Positions 1-7,940 of a stretch of DNA of 41,786 nucleotides are shown in pieces; positions within the stretch are counted from its first letter, which is position 1, and each line of letters begins with the position of its first letter. A program made the translations under genes and the position numbers. A model generated the notes under the pieces. The model saw nothing but the letters and a program-made list of their open reading frames with translations, did not search any database and had not been told where the DNA came from. Source of the stretch: Ignavibacteriota bacterium (GTDB lineage: Bacteria > Bacteroidota > Ignavibacteria > UBA10030 > UBA6906); the NCBI GenBank assembly GCA_003162215.1, contig PMMO01000073.1, positions 16,268-58,053 of the forward strand, in the 5' to 3' direction.

Positions 1-875
1 CGCGCAAAGTATTCCTCTCCCCCCTTTTCCACCATATCGTTGTGACGCGCGCCAGGAATGAGCCAGAGTTCCTTGGGCTCATGAGCATTGCGGAAGACCA
101 GCTCTGAGGCAGATGAGGGAATCTTGTTGTCAGCTGTGCCATGCATCAGGAAAAGGGGCACATGCACCTGTTTGACGGCTTCCACCGGCGATACCAGTGA
201 TGCCTTGAAATGGGCAATCTGTTCGGAGCGTTTAATCACGAGGTTCCGCAGATAGTGCCAGGGAATTTTGGTCATGCGCTTCTGATATTCATCGTACACT
301 TTGCGCAACGACGCAAACGTGCTCTCGGCCACGACTGCGGTAACGCGCGCATCAAGTGCAGCGACCTGGATCGCGACAGCCGCCCCCATGGATGATCCCA
401 TCAAACCAATCCGCCCCAGCGTAAGGTCTTGCCGTGACTCGAGGTAATTGATAATGGTGGAGACATCCAGTTTTTCGTAGAAACCGTACGTGCACACGCT
501 GCCCCCGCTTTCGCCATGGCGCCGGGAATCGTACAGGAACACGTTAAAACCCACCGCATGCAAACGCCGGGCGATCGGAAGTCCCACAATCCTGCACTCG
601 CTCACACCGTGAAGAAAGATCACCGTACCGCGTGCACGCTCACCTGCGGAGATCAACCAGCAGCTCAACGCAATGCCTTCTGCGGTATTGAGCTTCAGTT
701 CTTCAAACGGTAACGAAAGATCCGAGGGATGCAGGATGTTGGTGGTCCGGCGATAGTGCTCCAGAGTTCGCCGATGGGGCTGAAGCAGCATCGCCGGACC
801 GATGATGAACAGCACAGCCGACAGGAACACCATAAAGAGCACGATGAACAGCAGGGCAATGAGGATCGCAGCCAT
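1..875 (-). CDS. Alpha/beta hydrolase (3' end beyond the window)
   Basis: The reading frame opens at an ATG at 875 and runs off the left edge without a stop, giving 291 visible residues. An N-terminal hydrophobic stretch (about residues 3-30) suggests a membrane anchor. The hydrolase core follows: an HG oxyanion-type motif near residue 89, the nucleophile elbow GSSMG with Ser162, an acid in HGTAD (Asp249) and a catalytic His278 in GARHND. This is the YfhR/BEM46-like group of serine hydrolases fused to a signal anchor; the substrate cannot be predicted. The start is supported by a promoter-like TTG-N20-TATATTT that ends only 4 nt before the ATG, so the message may be leaderless. It is divergent from the glycosyltransferase at 977. 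Family assignment is firm; the specific reaction is unknown. Confidence 0.85.
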   Translation of the reverse strand, partial: MAAILIALLFIVLFMVFLSAVLFIIGPAMLLQPHRRTLEHYRRTTNILHPSDLSLPFEELKLNTAEGIALSCWLISAGERARGTVIFLHGVSECRIVGLPIARRLHAVGFNVFLYDSRRHGESGGSVCTYGFYEKLDVSTIINYLESRQDLTLGRIGLMGSSMGAAVAIQVAALDARVTAVVAESTFASLRKVYDEYQKRMTKIPWHYLRNLVIKRSEQIAHFKASLVSPVEAVKQVHVPLFLMHGTADNKIPSSASELVFRNAHEPKELWLIPGARHNDMVEKGGEEYFA

Positions 876-879
876 AGAT

Positions 880-909
880 AAATATACGCACTGACCGTGT
901 GCGATGCAA
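880..909 (-). promoter_or_regulatory. -33/-7 promoter of the alpha/beta hydrolase
   Basis: Read on the minus strand, TTGCAT (first base 909) is followed by TATATTT (886-880) with exactly 23 nt between element starts. The same spacing is found at six other sites in the window. The ATG lies 4 nt beyond the -7 element. Inferred from pattern only. Confidence 0.6.
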
Positions 910-976
910 TAAACATGGACAATGGTTGCCCATTTCCGTATTTTGCTCCCCATTTGAAGAACAGTGAGCAGAGAAA

Positions 977-2143
977 ATGGCCCGCTCGATGCGCATAGCT
1001 ATCGTTCATGAGTGGTTCACGTCCATGCGTGGCGGAGAGAAGTGTGTGGAAGCGCTCTGTGAGGTGTTTCCGGATGCTACTGTCTATGCGTTGCTGCATG
1101 TGAAGGGATCGGTGTCACCCATCATAGAACGGATGCCGATGCACACCTCCTTTGTGCAGCATCTTCCGTTTGCCGCAACGTGGTACAGATACTATCTGCC
1201 GCTGTTTCCCACCGCAGTTCGCCGGTTTGACCTTTCGGGTTTCGATGTCGTTATCAGCTCGAACCACTGCGCGGCAAAAGGCGTGCGCACTGCGCCGCAT
1301 ACGCTGCACATCTGCTATTGCTACACACCGATGCGCTACATATGGACGCAGTACGGGGACTATTTCGGCGCGCGCCGGTCGGGCTTGCTCGCGCGTTGGG
1401 GCATGCGTGCAGCGGTGGGATACCTGCGGCGCTGGGATCTCCGCACTGCAAAGAACCCTCACTATTTCATCGCCATCTCCGAAAATATTCGTAAACGAAT
1501 CCGCACAATCTACGGCCGAGAATCAGATGTCATCTATCCACCCGTTGGCACCGCTGCGCTGTCCGTCGTACGGGAACATGAAGATTTCGACCTGATTGTC
1601 AGCGCTCTTGTTCCGTACAAGCGGGTCGACATCGCCGTCGAAGCGTATAACCGCATGGGGAGATGCCTGGTGGTCATCGGTGATGGACCTGATCTTTTCC
1701 GGTTGCGCCAAATGGCGGGGCCAACAGTGCAGATGCTCGGCTGGCGTCCCGATGACGACGTCCGCGACCATTTCCGGCGTTGCCGCGCGGTGGTATTTCC
1801 GGGCGAAGAAGACTTTGGCATTGTTCCGGTTGAAGCCATCGCATGTGGAAAACCGGTCGTGGCGTACGCCCGGGGTGGAGCTCTCGAAACCGTGTTGGAA
1901 GGTCCCGCTCTCAAGACCGGCGTGCTCTTTCAGGAACAAACGGCCGAGTCGTTGAGCGCGGCAGTGAGGAAGCTGGAAGCAGAGTCATTCGACACTATTG
2001 CGATGCACGCTTTTGCCCTCGAGTTTGACCGTGAAATCTACAAACTGAAAATGAAAGAATATATTCTCAAACGGTGGGAGGGATTTCAAGCCGGTTCCCC
2101 GCAACCGCAAGTGGTGAAACATGTTAGCTCCACACGGCGTTGA
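977..2143 (+). CDS. Glycosyltransferase family 4 (group 1)
   Basis: The 388-residue protein has a GT-B two-domain layout. The N-terminal Rossmann half begins RIAIVHEWF with the GGEK acceptor-side loop near residue 20. The C-terminal nucleotide-sugar half contains the family signature around GEEDFGIVPVEAIACG (about residues 273-288), where the two Glu residues form the EX7E-type motif. It probably transfers a sugar from an NDP donor to a cell-surface polysaccharide or lipid; donor and acceptor are not predictable. There is no TM segment, so it is cytoplasmic or peripheral. A second in-frame ATG at 989 precedes the conserved RIAIVHEW and is an equally good start. A weak promoter-like pair (TGGACA at 916, TATTTTG at 939, 23 nt apart) lies upstream. 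The stop overlaps the -33 element of the next gene's promoter. Confidence 0.88.
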   Translation: MARSMRIAIVHEWFTSMRGGEKCVEALCEVFPDATVYALLHVKGSVSPIIERMPMHTSFVQHLPFAATWYRYYLPLFPTAVRRFDLSGFDVVISSNHCAAKGVRTAPHTLHICYCYTPMRYIWTQYGDYFGARRSGLLARWGMRAAVGYLRRWDLRTAKNPHYFIAISENIRKRIRTIYGRESDVIYPPVGTAALSVVREHEDFDLIVSALVPYKRVDIAVEAYNRMGRCLVVIGDGPDLFRLRQMAGPTVQMLGWRPDDDVRDHFRRCRAVVFPGEEDFGIVPVEAIACGKPVVAYARGGALETVLEGPALKTGVLFQEQTAESLSAAVRKLEAESFDTIAMHAFALEFDREIYKLKMKEYILKRWEGFQAGSPQPQVVKHVSSTRR

Positions 2144-2169
2144 CTTTCGGGAGCGATTTCGGTACATTG
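2140..2169 (+). promoter_or_regulatory. -33/-7 promoter of the M23 peptidase-bactofilin-atp operon
   Basis: TTGACT at 2140 and TACATTG at 2163-2169 are 23 nt apart. The TTG overlaps the stop codon of the glycosyltransferase gene. Because the element covers 2140-2169, the peptidase start is placed downstream at 2191 rather than at the in-frame TTG at 2140. No other promoter-like pair was noticed before atpZ, so it may drive the whole cluster. Confidence 0.6.
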
Positions 2170-2190
2170 TTACGATTATTTGCAGAGGAG

Positions 2191-3087
2191 ATGCCAGCAC
2201 AAGAGGCAAAGCGGAAAAACCGGACGCGACATTTCGACTTCCTCGTTGTTCCTGATGGTGACGGGAGGGCGCCCTTCCGGTTTCGCGCAGGTTGGTGGAA
2301 GCTCGGGCTTCTCGCAGCTGCAGTGTTCTTTGCATGCGTGGGGTTTACGCTCGCTGTGTTGATTTTTACTCCGGTGGTGATGTACCTGCCGATTCCAAAT
2401 CCTGCACTGGAAGCAAAGTATGGCAGACAACTGACGGAGACGCAACAGAAGCTGAATCTCCTGGTGGAAGACGTGTCGCTGCTGCGTGACTACAATCAGC
2501 AGTTGCGCAAGGCGCTTGGTCAAGGCGAAACGGCAAGCTCGATGGTGGATCGGAAGTCGCAGACTGGACCTCCACCGACGGTACACTCTGCACGAACACA
2601 GGTGGAGTTCCAGCAGCTGGACCAGATGGATTCGGGCGATATTCCGGTCACGTCGACCGAGACCACGCCACGTATAGCCCCGGTTCGAACGGCTGCCGCG
2701 GCACAGCTCCCACTGCTTCTGCCTGTTGCCGGTTTCATCTCACAGGGATTCGATCCAGCCCGCCATCATTTCGGGATGGACATTGCAGCAAAACAGGGAA
2801 CACCGGTGAGTGCTGCCACTGACGGATTTGTGGTCTATGCCGGCTGGAGCTATGACGACGGCAACATTCTCATGCTGTCGCACGGGTCAGGATATCTGAC
2901 AGTGTACAAGCACAACCAGATAATTCTGAAAACCATCGGGACCTCGGTGCGGCGGGGAGAAATTGTTGCGTTGCTGGGGTCGTCCGGCCAAACAAGTAAC
3001 GGCCCACATCTTCATTTCGAAGTTTGGAAAGATGGCGTTCCGCAGGACCCTAATGCATACCTGCTCACACGTGTAAAGATACAGTAG
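2191..3087 (+). CDS. Membrane-anchored M23/LytM peptidoglycan endopeptidase
   Basis: A short basic cytoplasmic N-terminus is followed by one TM helix (about residues 32-58), a region with coiled-coil character (about 65-105), a linker, and a C-terminal LytM domain (about 180-298). All zinc ligands are visible: His193 and Asp197 in the HxxxD motif HFGMD, and His275 in HLHFE; His241 in YKHN is the usual extra active-site His. It should therefore cut peptide crosslinks in the periplasm. The ATG at 2191 is preferred over an in-frame TTG at 2140 because a promoter covers the latter; the AGGAG abuts the ATG, so the start is not certain. The bactofilin gene follows after 12 nt. Such peptidase-bactofilin pairs are known to shape the cell wall locally (the Helicobacter Csd/CcmA model), which is the inferred role. 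Confidence 0.85.
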   Translation: MPAQEAKRKNRTRHFDFLVVPDGDGRAPFRFRAGWWKLGLLAAAVFFACVGFTLAVLIFTPVVMYLPIPNPALEAKYGRQLTETQQKLNLLVEDVSLLRDYNQQLRKALGQGETASSMVDRKSQTGPPPTVHSARTQVEFQQLDQMDSGDIPVTSTETTPRIAPVRTAAAAQLPLLLPVAGFISQGFDPARHHFGMDIAAKQGTPVSAATDGFVVYAGWSYDDGNILMLSHGSGYLTVYKHNQIILKTIGTSVRRGEIVALLGSSGQTSNGPHLHFEVWKDGVPQDPNAYLLTRVKIQ

Positions 3088-3099
3088 AGAAGGAAGAGG

Positions 3100-3465
3100 A
3101 TGACTATGGCGGACAAACAGGCGAACAGCGAGCTCAGTTTTGTTGGGGGAAGCACCGTGGTAGAAGGCAAAATCAAAACGGATGGCAGCATCCGGATTGA
3201 CGGCAAGCTGGTCGGCGACCTGGTGTCCAAGGCCAACGCCGCTCTTGGAAGCAACGGCGTCGTCGAAGGGAATCTGACCGCGCGCAATGTGACGCTTGCC
3301 GGCAAAGTTACCGGTACCGTGACCGCATCGGAAAAGCTGGTTCTTGAGGCCCGGTCGCTGGTCAAGGGTGACCTCCGGGCGGCCCGGCTGGTGGTCGATG
3401 AAGGTGCCGTGTTTGACGGGCACTGTGCGATGAGCGCCTCTCCGGCTACACCGAAGGGGACCTAA
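3100..3465 (+). CDS. Bactofilin (polymer-forming cytoskeletal protein)
   Basis: The 121-residue protein is almost entirely the bactofilin domain (about residues 12-105). This is a right-handed beta-helix made of repeated short strands, seen as recurrent VEGxI/VxGxL/VxGDL units. Bactofilins polymerise without nucleotide into cytoplasmic or membrane-associated filaments that recruit wall enzymes. The upstream partner here is the M23 peptidase. The first ATG (3100) has GAAGGAAGAGG just upstream; a second in-frame ATG at 3106 is also possible. It is followed after 17 nt by atpZ, so wall-morphology and ATP synthase genes appear co-transcribed. Family assignment is firm; the morphogenetic role is inferred from the neighbour. 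Confidence 0.9.
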   Translation: MTMADKQANSELSFVGGSTVVEGKIKTDGSIRIDGKLVGDLVSKANAALGSNGVVEGNLTARNVTLAGKVTGTVTASEKLVLEARSLVKGDLRAARLVVDEGAVFDGHCAMSASPATPKGT

Positions 3466-3482
3466 CGGGGTTTGAGGGGCGC

Positions 3483-3746
3483 ATGAGCTCCACGCCGAAA
3501 GACAATACGGATGGGTGGCGGGAGGTGGTCGGTCCCTATCTGACCATGGGGATGGAGCTGGCGATTGCGGTGGTGGGGATGTTCTTCATCGGCCGATGGA
3601 TTGACGGAAGCTGGGGCACGGGACCCTGGGGCATGTACGCCGGATTGTGTATTGGCGTCGTCGGCGGATTCGTCCGGTTTATCCAGCGCGCGCTTGCGCT
3701 CGGTGCCTCGGAAGATGCGCAGCAGGAAAAGGATGAAAAAAATTGA
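3483..3746 (+). CDS. atpZ: AtpZ-like F0F1 assembly-associated membrane protein
   Basis: This 87-residue protein has two TM helices (about residues 23-40 and 50-68) and a charged tail. Size, topology and position at the head of an atp operon match the AtpZ/AtpI family (putative F0F1-ATPase subunit). Members have been linked to Mg2+/Ca2+ transport or to helping the c-ring assemble. GAGGGG lies just before the ATG. The last codons overlap the start of atpI by 14 nt, suggesting translational coupling. Function rests on family and context. Confidence 0.8.
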   Translation: MSSTPKDNTDGWREVVGPYLTMGMELAIAVVGMFFIGRWIDGSWGTGPWGMYAGLCIGVVGGFVRFIQRALALGASEDAQQEKDEKN

Positions 3747-4125
3747 GCGGCGGTTTCCGCTGCAGGTGGGTGTGACGTTCTGTGTTATTGCAGCCGTTGC
3801 GGCGTACCCCTTGCTCAAGTGGGGTTCGGCGGCGGTGGCTACGGCGGCGCTGGTCGGCGGAGTGCTGAGCACGTGCAACGTGCTGCTCGGCTTCATGATG
3901 ATCGAGTACGGCTTCGAGAAATCGTACACCACATTCCTCAAGGCGGTTCTCGGCGGCATGGGTATCCGGATGGCCTTCATGCTGGGAGCGTTGCTGATAC
4001 TGATCCTGGCGTGCCACATGCACGCAGTGGCGCTGACGGTGACCGTGGTATTGTTCACCATGGTATACCTCGTTCTGGAAATCTTCTATCTCCATCGGAA
4101 AGTGGACGTCAAGAATCTGGGATAG
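3733..4125 (+). CDS. atpI: ATP synthase subunit I (AtpI-like)
   Basis: A 130-residue hydrophobic protein starting MKKIERRF, with about four TM helices. It is the expected size for ATP synthase protein I, a c-ring assembly chaperone that is not part of the finished enzyme. The ATG at 3733 sits within the 3' end of atpZ, with GGAAAAGG upstream; the longer open frame to the left lies in the wrong frame of atpZ and is not coding. The stop is followed by the atpB ATG after 1 nt. Sequence similarity in this family is weak, so the name depends on size, topology and position. Confidence 0.75.
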   Translation: MKKIERRFPLQVGVTFCVIAAVAAYPLLKWGSAAVATAALVGGVLSTCNVLLGFMMIEYGFEKSYTTFLKAVLGGMGIRMAFMLGALLILILACHMHAVALTVTVVLFTMVYLVLEIFYLHRKVDVKNLG

Positions 4126-4126
4126 C

Positions 4127-5014
4127 ATGTACGTACCGGTGACAGCAACGACGGAAGCAGCTGCAGATACGCTGCATCATGCTGAACATGGCGGGGGTAA
4201 CCTGTTCGCATCGCTGCTGCATCACGTTCAGGATGCGCACGAATGGGAGACGCCGTTCGGCACAATCGAACTTCCGCATCTTCCCTCCTTCACTGTGGCG
4301 GGGATCACCTTCGACATGTCGATCACGAAGCATGTCGTGTTTCTTTGGATTGCGGCAGTGGTTCTTTGTCTGATCGCCATCAGTATTGCGCGCCGCAACA
4401 CCAGGAGAGATGTGCCGCGGGGATTCGGGAATATGCTCGAAGCGATGATCCTGTTTGTCCGCGATGAGATCGTGATCCCGAATATGGGCAAGAACGGCCT
4501 CAAGTACCTCCCCTATCTGCTCACCACGTTCTTCTTCATTCTGGTGATGAACCTGTTCGGTCTGATTCCCTATGGAGCGTCGGCAACGGGCAATGTCAAC
4601 GTCACAGCAGGTCTTGCGATCATCGCGTTTGTCATGATCCAGGCGTCGTCGATCCGGGCGCAGGGTCTGGGGCACTACCTTGCCCACCTGACCGGGGGTG
4701 TTCACTGGGCCCTCTGGCCGATCATGATTCCCATCGAGATTCTTGGTTTGTTCACCAAGCCGTTCGCCCTCTGTATCCGTTTGTTTGCGAACATGACCGG
4801 CGGGCATATCGTGCTCGTGTCGCTCATCGGATTGATCTTCATCTTCAAGTCATACATCATAGCAGCCGCGCCTGTGGGGTTCGTTGTCGCGATCAACTTT
4901 CTGGAACTCTTTGTGGCGGTTCTGCAGGCATACATCTTCACAATGCTGACCTCGCTCTTCATGGGGCTGGGGATGCCGGTGGAGGCACATGCCGCGGAAG
5001 GCCACGGACACTGA
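4127..5014 (+). CDS. atpB: ATP synthase F0 subunit a
   Basis: This 295-residue polytopic membrane protein forms the stator half-channels for ion passage past the c-ring. The hallmark Arg218 lies in the C-terminal helix pair, in CIRLFANM, and corresponds to E. coli aArg210. The N-terminus is longer than in E. coli and His-rich (about residues 17-34), and the C-terminus is also His-rich (AEGHGH). Five to six TM helices are visible from residue 68 onward. It starts 1 nt after atpI and is followed by atpE after 37 nt. Confidence 0.95.
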   Translation: MYVPVTATTEAAADTLHHAEHGGGNLFASLLHHVQDAHEWETPFGTIELPHLPSFTVAGITFDMSITKHVVFLWIAAVVLCLIAISIARRNTRRDVPRGFGNMLEAMILFVRDEIVIPNMGKNGLKYLPYLLTTFFFILVMNLFGLIPYGASATGNVNVTAGLAIIAFVMIQASSIRAQGLGHYLAHLTGGVHWALWPIMIPIEILGLFTKPFALCIRLFANMTGGHIVLVSLIGLIFIFKSYIIAAAPVGFVVAINFLELFVAVLQAYIFTMLTSLFMGLGMPVEAHAAEGHGH

Positions 5015-5051
5015 GCGTTCACTCACTACTTCATCTCTCTGGAGGATTACA

Positions 5052-5279
5052 ATGGAAGCCAACGCACTCGGATATCTGGCAGCAGGAATCGGTGCCGCAC
5101 TCACAGTGATCGGTGCAGGACTCGGAATCGGCAAACTCGCCGCCGCGGCAATGGAAGCCAGCGGCCGCCAGCCGGAAGTCGCGGGTCAGGTCCGCACGTC
5201 AATGCTGATTGCCGCTGCTCTGATCGAGGGCGCAACATTCTTCGCGCTGGCGATCTGCATCATTCTGGCCACCAAGTAA
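5052..5279 (+). CDS. atpE: ATP synthase F0 subunit c
   Basis: The 75-residue helical hairpin is the standard size for the rotor proteolipid. Helix 1 carries a glycine-rich packing motif (GAGLGIG, about residues 21-27), the polar loop contains the conserved Arg-Gln-Pro (39-41), and helix 2 has the ion-binding carboxylate Glu59 in ALIEGATFF. The polar residues that mark Na+-binding rings (a helix-1 Gln and a Ser after the Glu) are absent, so a proton-driven ring is inferred. The ATG at 5052 is chosen because CTGGAGGATT lies at ideal distance; an upstream in-frame ATG at 4989 overlaps atpB and would add a non-family extension. Confidence 0.95.
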   Translation: MEANALGYLAAGIGAALTVIGAGLGIGKLAAAAMEASGRQPEVAGQVRTSMLIAAALIEGATFFALAICIILATK

Positions 5280-5297
5280 CCGGCCGGGGACTGCATC

Positions 5298-5783
5298 ATG
5301 TTGCAGATCAATCCTGGACTGATCCTCTGGACGATCATCACGTTTGTGATCGTGCTGATGATCTTGCGCTGGACGGCGTGGAAGCCGTTGCTGGGGGCCC
5401 TGACGGCACGCGAGGAAAAAATCCGTGCGTCGATCGAGCAAGCCGAGCAGGCACGGCAACAGGCCCAGGCTCTGCTGGAGGAGCACCGCCGGCAAATGGC
5501 TGCCGCCGAAGACCAGGTGCAGCGCATCCTCTCCGAAGGACGGGCACTGGCAGACCGGCACAGGGCGGAGATTGCCGAGAAAGCCGAAAATTCCGCACGG
5601 CACATAATTGCGCAGGCAAAGGAAGAGATCCAGCGCGAGAAAGATGCCGCACTCGTCCAGCTGCGCTCGGAAGTGGCCGATCTCGCCATCGGGGCCGCAG
5701 GCAAAATACTTGACAAAAACCTGGATACTCCGGCGCAGCGTTCGCTTGCGGATGCGGCGATCCGGGAGATCACCGGAGGATAA
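5298..5783 (+). CDS. atpF: ATP synthase F0 subunit b
   Basis: 161 residues: a single N-terminal TM helix (about residues 8-26), a Trp-Lys-Pro hinge typical of b subunits, then a long charged coiled-coil helix (about 38-140) that forms the peripheral stalk dimer. The length is normal. It lies between atpE (18 nt gap) and atpH (6 nt gap). Only one b-type gene is seen, so the stalk is presumably a homodimer rather than the b/b' heterodimer of phototrophs. Confidence 0.93.
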   Translation: MLQINPGLILWTIITFVIVLMILRWTAWKPLLGALTAREEKIRASIEQAEQARQQAQALLEEHRRQMAAAEDQVQRILSEGRALADRHRAEIAEKAENSARHIIAQAKEEIQREKDAALVQLRSEVADLAIGAAGKILDKNLDTPAQRSLADAAIREITGG

Positions 5784-5789
5784 CCGGCG

Positions 5790-6344
5790 ATGCGCAATTC
5801 CCGTGTGGCCCGCCGCTATGCGCTGGCGCTCTTGACTGCGGCCGAGGGGCAGAACATCCAGGACACCGTCGCTGCCGATATCGAATTCATCGGCAGGTTG
5901 ACGCGAGGTTCCCGGGATCTACGACTTCTTTTCGCGAGTGCCGTCGTCTCCATTCCGCGCAAACGGGCCGTGCTGCATGACCTGTTCAAAGGCAGGGTGC
6001 AGCCCATGACGCTCTCCTTCGTCGATCTCCTCACGACAAAGCAGCGCGAGGTGCTCCTGCTCGACATCGTTGAGCAGTTCGGCGTCCTGCGCGACCAACG
6101 CCTCGGCATTGTCAATGTTGATGTCACAACAGCCGTGGACCTGACAACGGAGCAACAACGCGCTCTGACGATGGCCCTCGAACAGCATACACAGAAAAAA
6201 GTCCGCGTGCACATGGTGCCGGACCCCGCGATCAAAGGAGGTCTGCGCATCCGCGTCGGTGATACCGTGCTGGATACTACGGTACTACACAAACTCGAAC
6301 GATTGCACCAGCGGTTCACCCAGGGTACGGTGTTCACGCACTGA
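5790..6344 (+). CDS. atpH: ATP synthase F1 subunit delta
   Basis: 184 residues of the OSCP/delta family. The N-terminal helical bundle begins NSRVARRYALALL, a typical opening, and the C-terminal domain contains the conserved VDVTTAVDLT and DPAIKGGLRIRVGD segments (family motif GGxxxxxxD). Delta caps the alpha3beta3 head and binds the b stalk. GGAGGA precedes the ATG at good spacing. It sits between atpF and atpA in the usual order. Confidence 0.93.
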   Translation: MRNSRVARRYALALLTAAEGQNIQDTVAADIEFIGRLTRGSRDLRLLFASAVVSIPRKRAVLHDLFKGRVQPMTLSFVDLLTTKQREVLLLDIVEQFGVLRDQRLGIVNVDVTTAVDLTTEQQRALTMALEQHTQKKVRVHMVPDPAIKGGLRIRVGDTVLDTTVLHKLERLHQRFTQGTVFTH

Positions 6345-6373
6345 CAACGAAGTTCTGATTGAGGGATTAGGCA

Positions 6374-7930
6374 ATGGCAGAAGTCCGACCCGAAGAAGTC
6401 TCCGCGATCCTGCGCAAACAACTTGCAGGATTCGAAACCGAAGCCGACATCTACGATGTGGGTACCGTGCTCCAGGTGGGCGACGGTGTAGCGCGCATTT
6501 ACGGCCTTACCAAAGCGCTCATGAGCGAGCTCTTGGAATTCCCGCATGGCGTCATGGGAATGGTGCTCAACCTCGAAGAAGACAACGTCGGTTGCATCCT
6601 CTTCGGCGAAAGCAGCGAGATTAAGGAAGGCGATACCGTCAAACGCACCGGGCGCGTTGCATCGCTCCCTGTCGGAGAACAGATGCTCGGGCGTGTGATC
6701 AACGCTCTCGGCCAGCCCATGGATGGCCGCGGACCGATCACCACCGAGAAGGTCATGCCGATCGAACGCAAGGCTCTCGGCGTTATCCAGCGGCAGCGCG
6801 TGAAAGAGCCGCTGCAAACCGGCCTCAAAGCCGTCGACGGTATGATTCCCATCGGACGGGGCCAGCGCGAGTTGATCATCGGCGACCGGCAGACGGGCAA
6901 GACCGCGATTGCGATTGACACGATCATCAATCAGCGTTTTACCCACACTGAAGAGGCAAAGCTGCAGGGGACCAAGCCGGTGTACTGCATTTATGTCGCC
7001 ATCGGACAAAGGAGCTCGACCGTTGCGCAGGTGGTTGACAAGCTGCAGCAGGAAGGGGCCATGGAGTACACCGCGGTGGTTGCGGCCACGGCCAGCGATC
7101 CTGCTCCCATGCAGTACATCGCTCCCTATGCGGGCGCAACGCTCGGCGAATTTTTCCGGGACAGCGGGCGCCACGCACTGGTCGTGTACGATGACCTTAC
7201 GAAACAGGCGCAGGCCTATCGCCAGGTGTCACTGTTGCTGCGCCGTCCACCCGGCCGCGAAGCCTATCCGGGCGACGTGTTCTACCTGCATTCGCGTCTT
7301 CTGGAGCGCGCCTCGAAGCTGAATGACGAGCTCGGCGGTGGCAGCCTGACCGCGCTCCCCGTGATCGAAACTCAGGCGGGGGACGTGTCGGCATATATTC
7401 CGACGAACGTAATCTCGATTACTGACGGTCAGATTTACCTCGAGCCCGGCATGTTTAACGCCGGGATCCGTCCGGCCATCAACGTCGGCATCTCCGTTTC
7501 CCGTGTGGGCGGCAATGCGCAGATCAAGGCCATGAAGGCAGTGGCGGGACGTCTGCGCATCGACTTAGCGCAGTATCGCGCACTCGAAGCTTTTGCAAAG
7601 TTCGGATCGGACCTTGACAAATCGACACTCGCGGAGTTGCGCCGTGGTGCGCGCCTTGTAGAACTGCTCAAGCAGGGGCAGTATCTCCCGATGCCTGTGG
7701 AGAAGCAGGTTGTGGCGATCTATGCCGGAACCAACGGCTACCTCGATGAAATTCCGGCGGGAGAAGTAGGGCGATGCGAGCAGGAGTTCCTCAACATGAT
7801 GGATCTGAAGCATGCGGATTTTCTGCTGGAAATCGCCCGCACGAAACAGTTGACCGATGATATTACGGCACGCCTGAAAGACATCCTCGCGTCCTTCATG
7901 GCGACATTCAAGAACTCCCTCAAGAAATAG
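6374..7930 (+). CDS. atpA: ATP synthase F1 subunit alpha
   Basis: 518 residues, full length for the family. The N-terminal beta barrel (to about residue 95) is followed by the nucleotide-binding domain with Walker A GDRQTGKT (residues 170-177) and the Walker B region [10 protein letters not shown], then the C-terminal helical domain ending in a conserved DILASF-type segment. Alpha subunits bind nucleotide non-catalytically and complete the catalytic sites on beta. The beta subunit gene (atpD) is not in this window, so it must be encoded elsewhere. The start ATG follows GAGGGATTAGGCA. Confidence 0.97.
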   Translation: MAEVRPEEVSAILRKQLAGFETEADIYDVGTVLQVGDGVARIYGLTKALMSELLEFPHGVMGMVLNLEEDNVGCILFGESSEIKEGDTVKRTGRVASLPVGEQMLGRVINALGQPMDGRGPITTEKVMPIERKALGVIQRQRVKEPLQTGLKAVDGMIPIGRGQRELIIGDRQTGKTAIAIDTIINQRFTHTEEAKLQGTKPVYCIYVAIGQRSSTVAQVVDKLQQEGAMEYTAVVAATASDPAPMQYIAPYAGATLGEFFRDSGRHALVVYDDLTKQAQAYRQVSLLLRRPPGREAYPGDVFYLHSRLLERASKLNDELGGGSLTALPVIETQAGDVSAYIPTNVISITDGQIYLEPGMFNAGIRPAINVGISVSRVGGNAQIKAMKAVAGRLRIDLAQYRALEAFAKFGSDLDKSTLAELRRGARLVELLKQGQYLPMPVEKQVVAIYAGTNGYLDEIPAGEVGRCEQEFLNMMDLKHADFLLEIARTKQLTDDITARLKDILASFMATFKNSLKK

Positions 7931-7940
7931 CGCACCGACC

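Noticed and set aside
2140-2190. TTG at 2140 as the start of the M23 peptidase
   Set aside because: It would make the predicted promoter coding and has no ribosome-binding site; ATG 2191 begins a normal basic N-terminus before the TM helix.
5816-7174. A 452-codon minus-strand open frame opposite atpH and atpA
   Set aside because: It lies wholly against conserved ATP synthase genes and has no supporting ribosome-binding site or domain.
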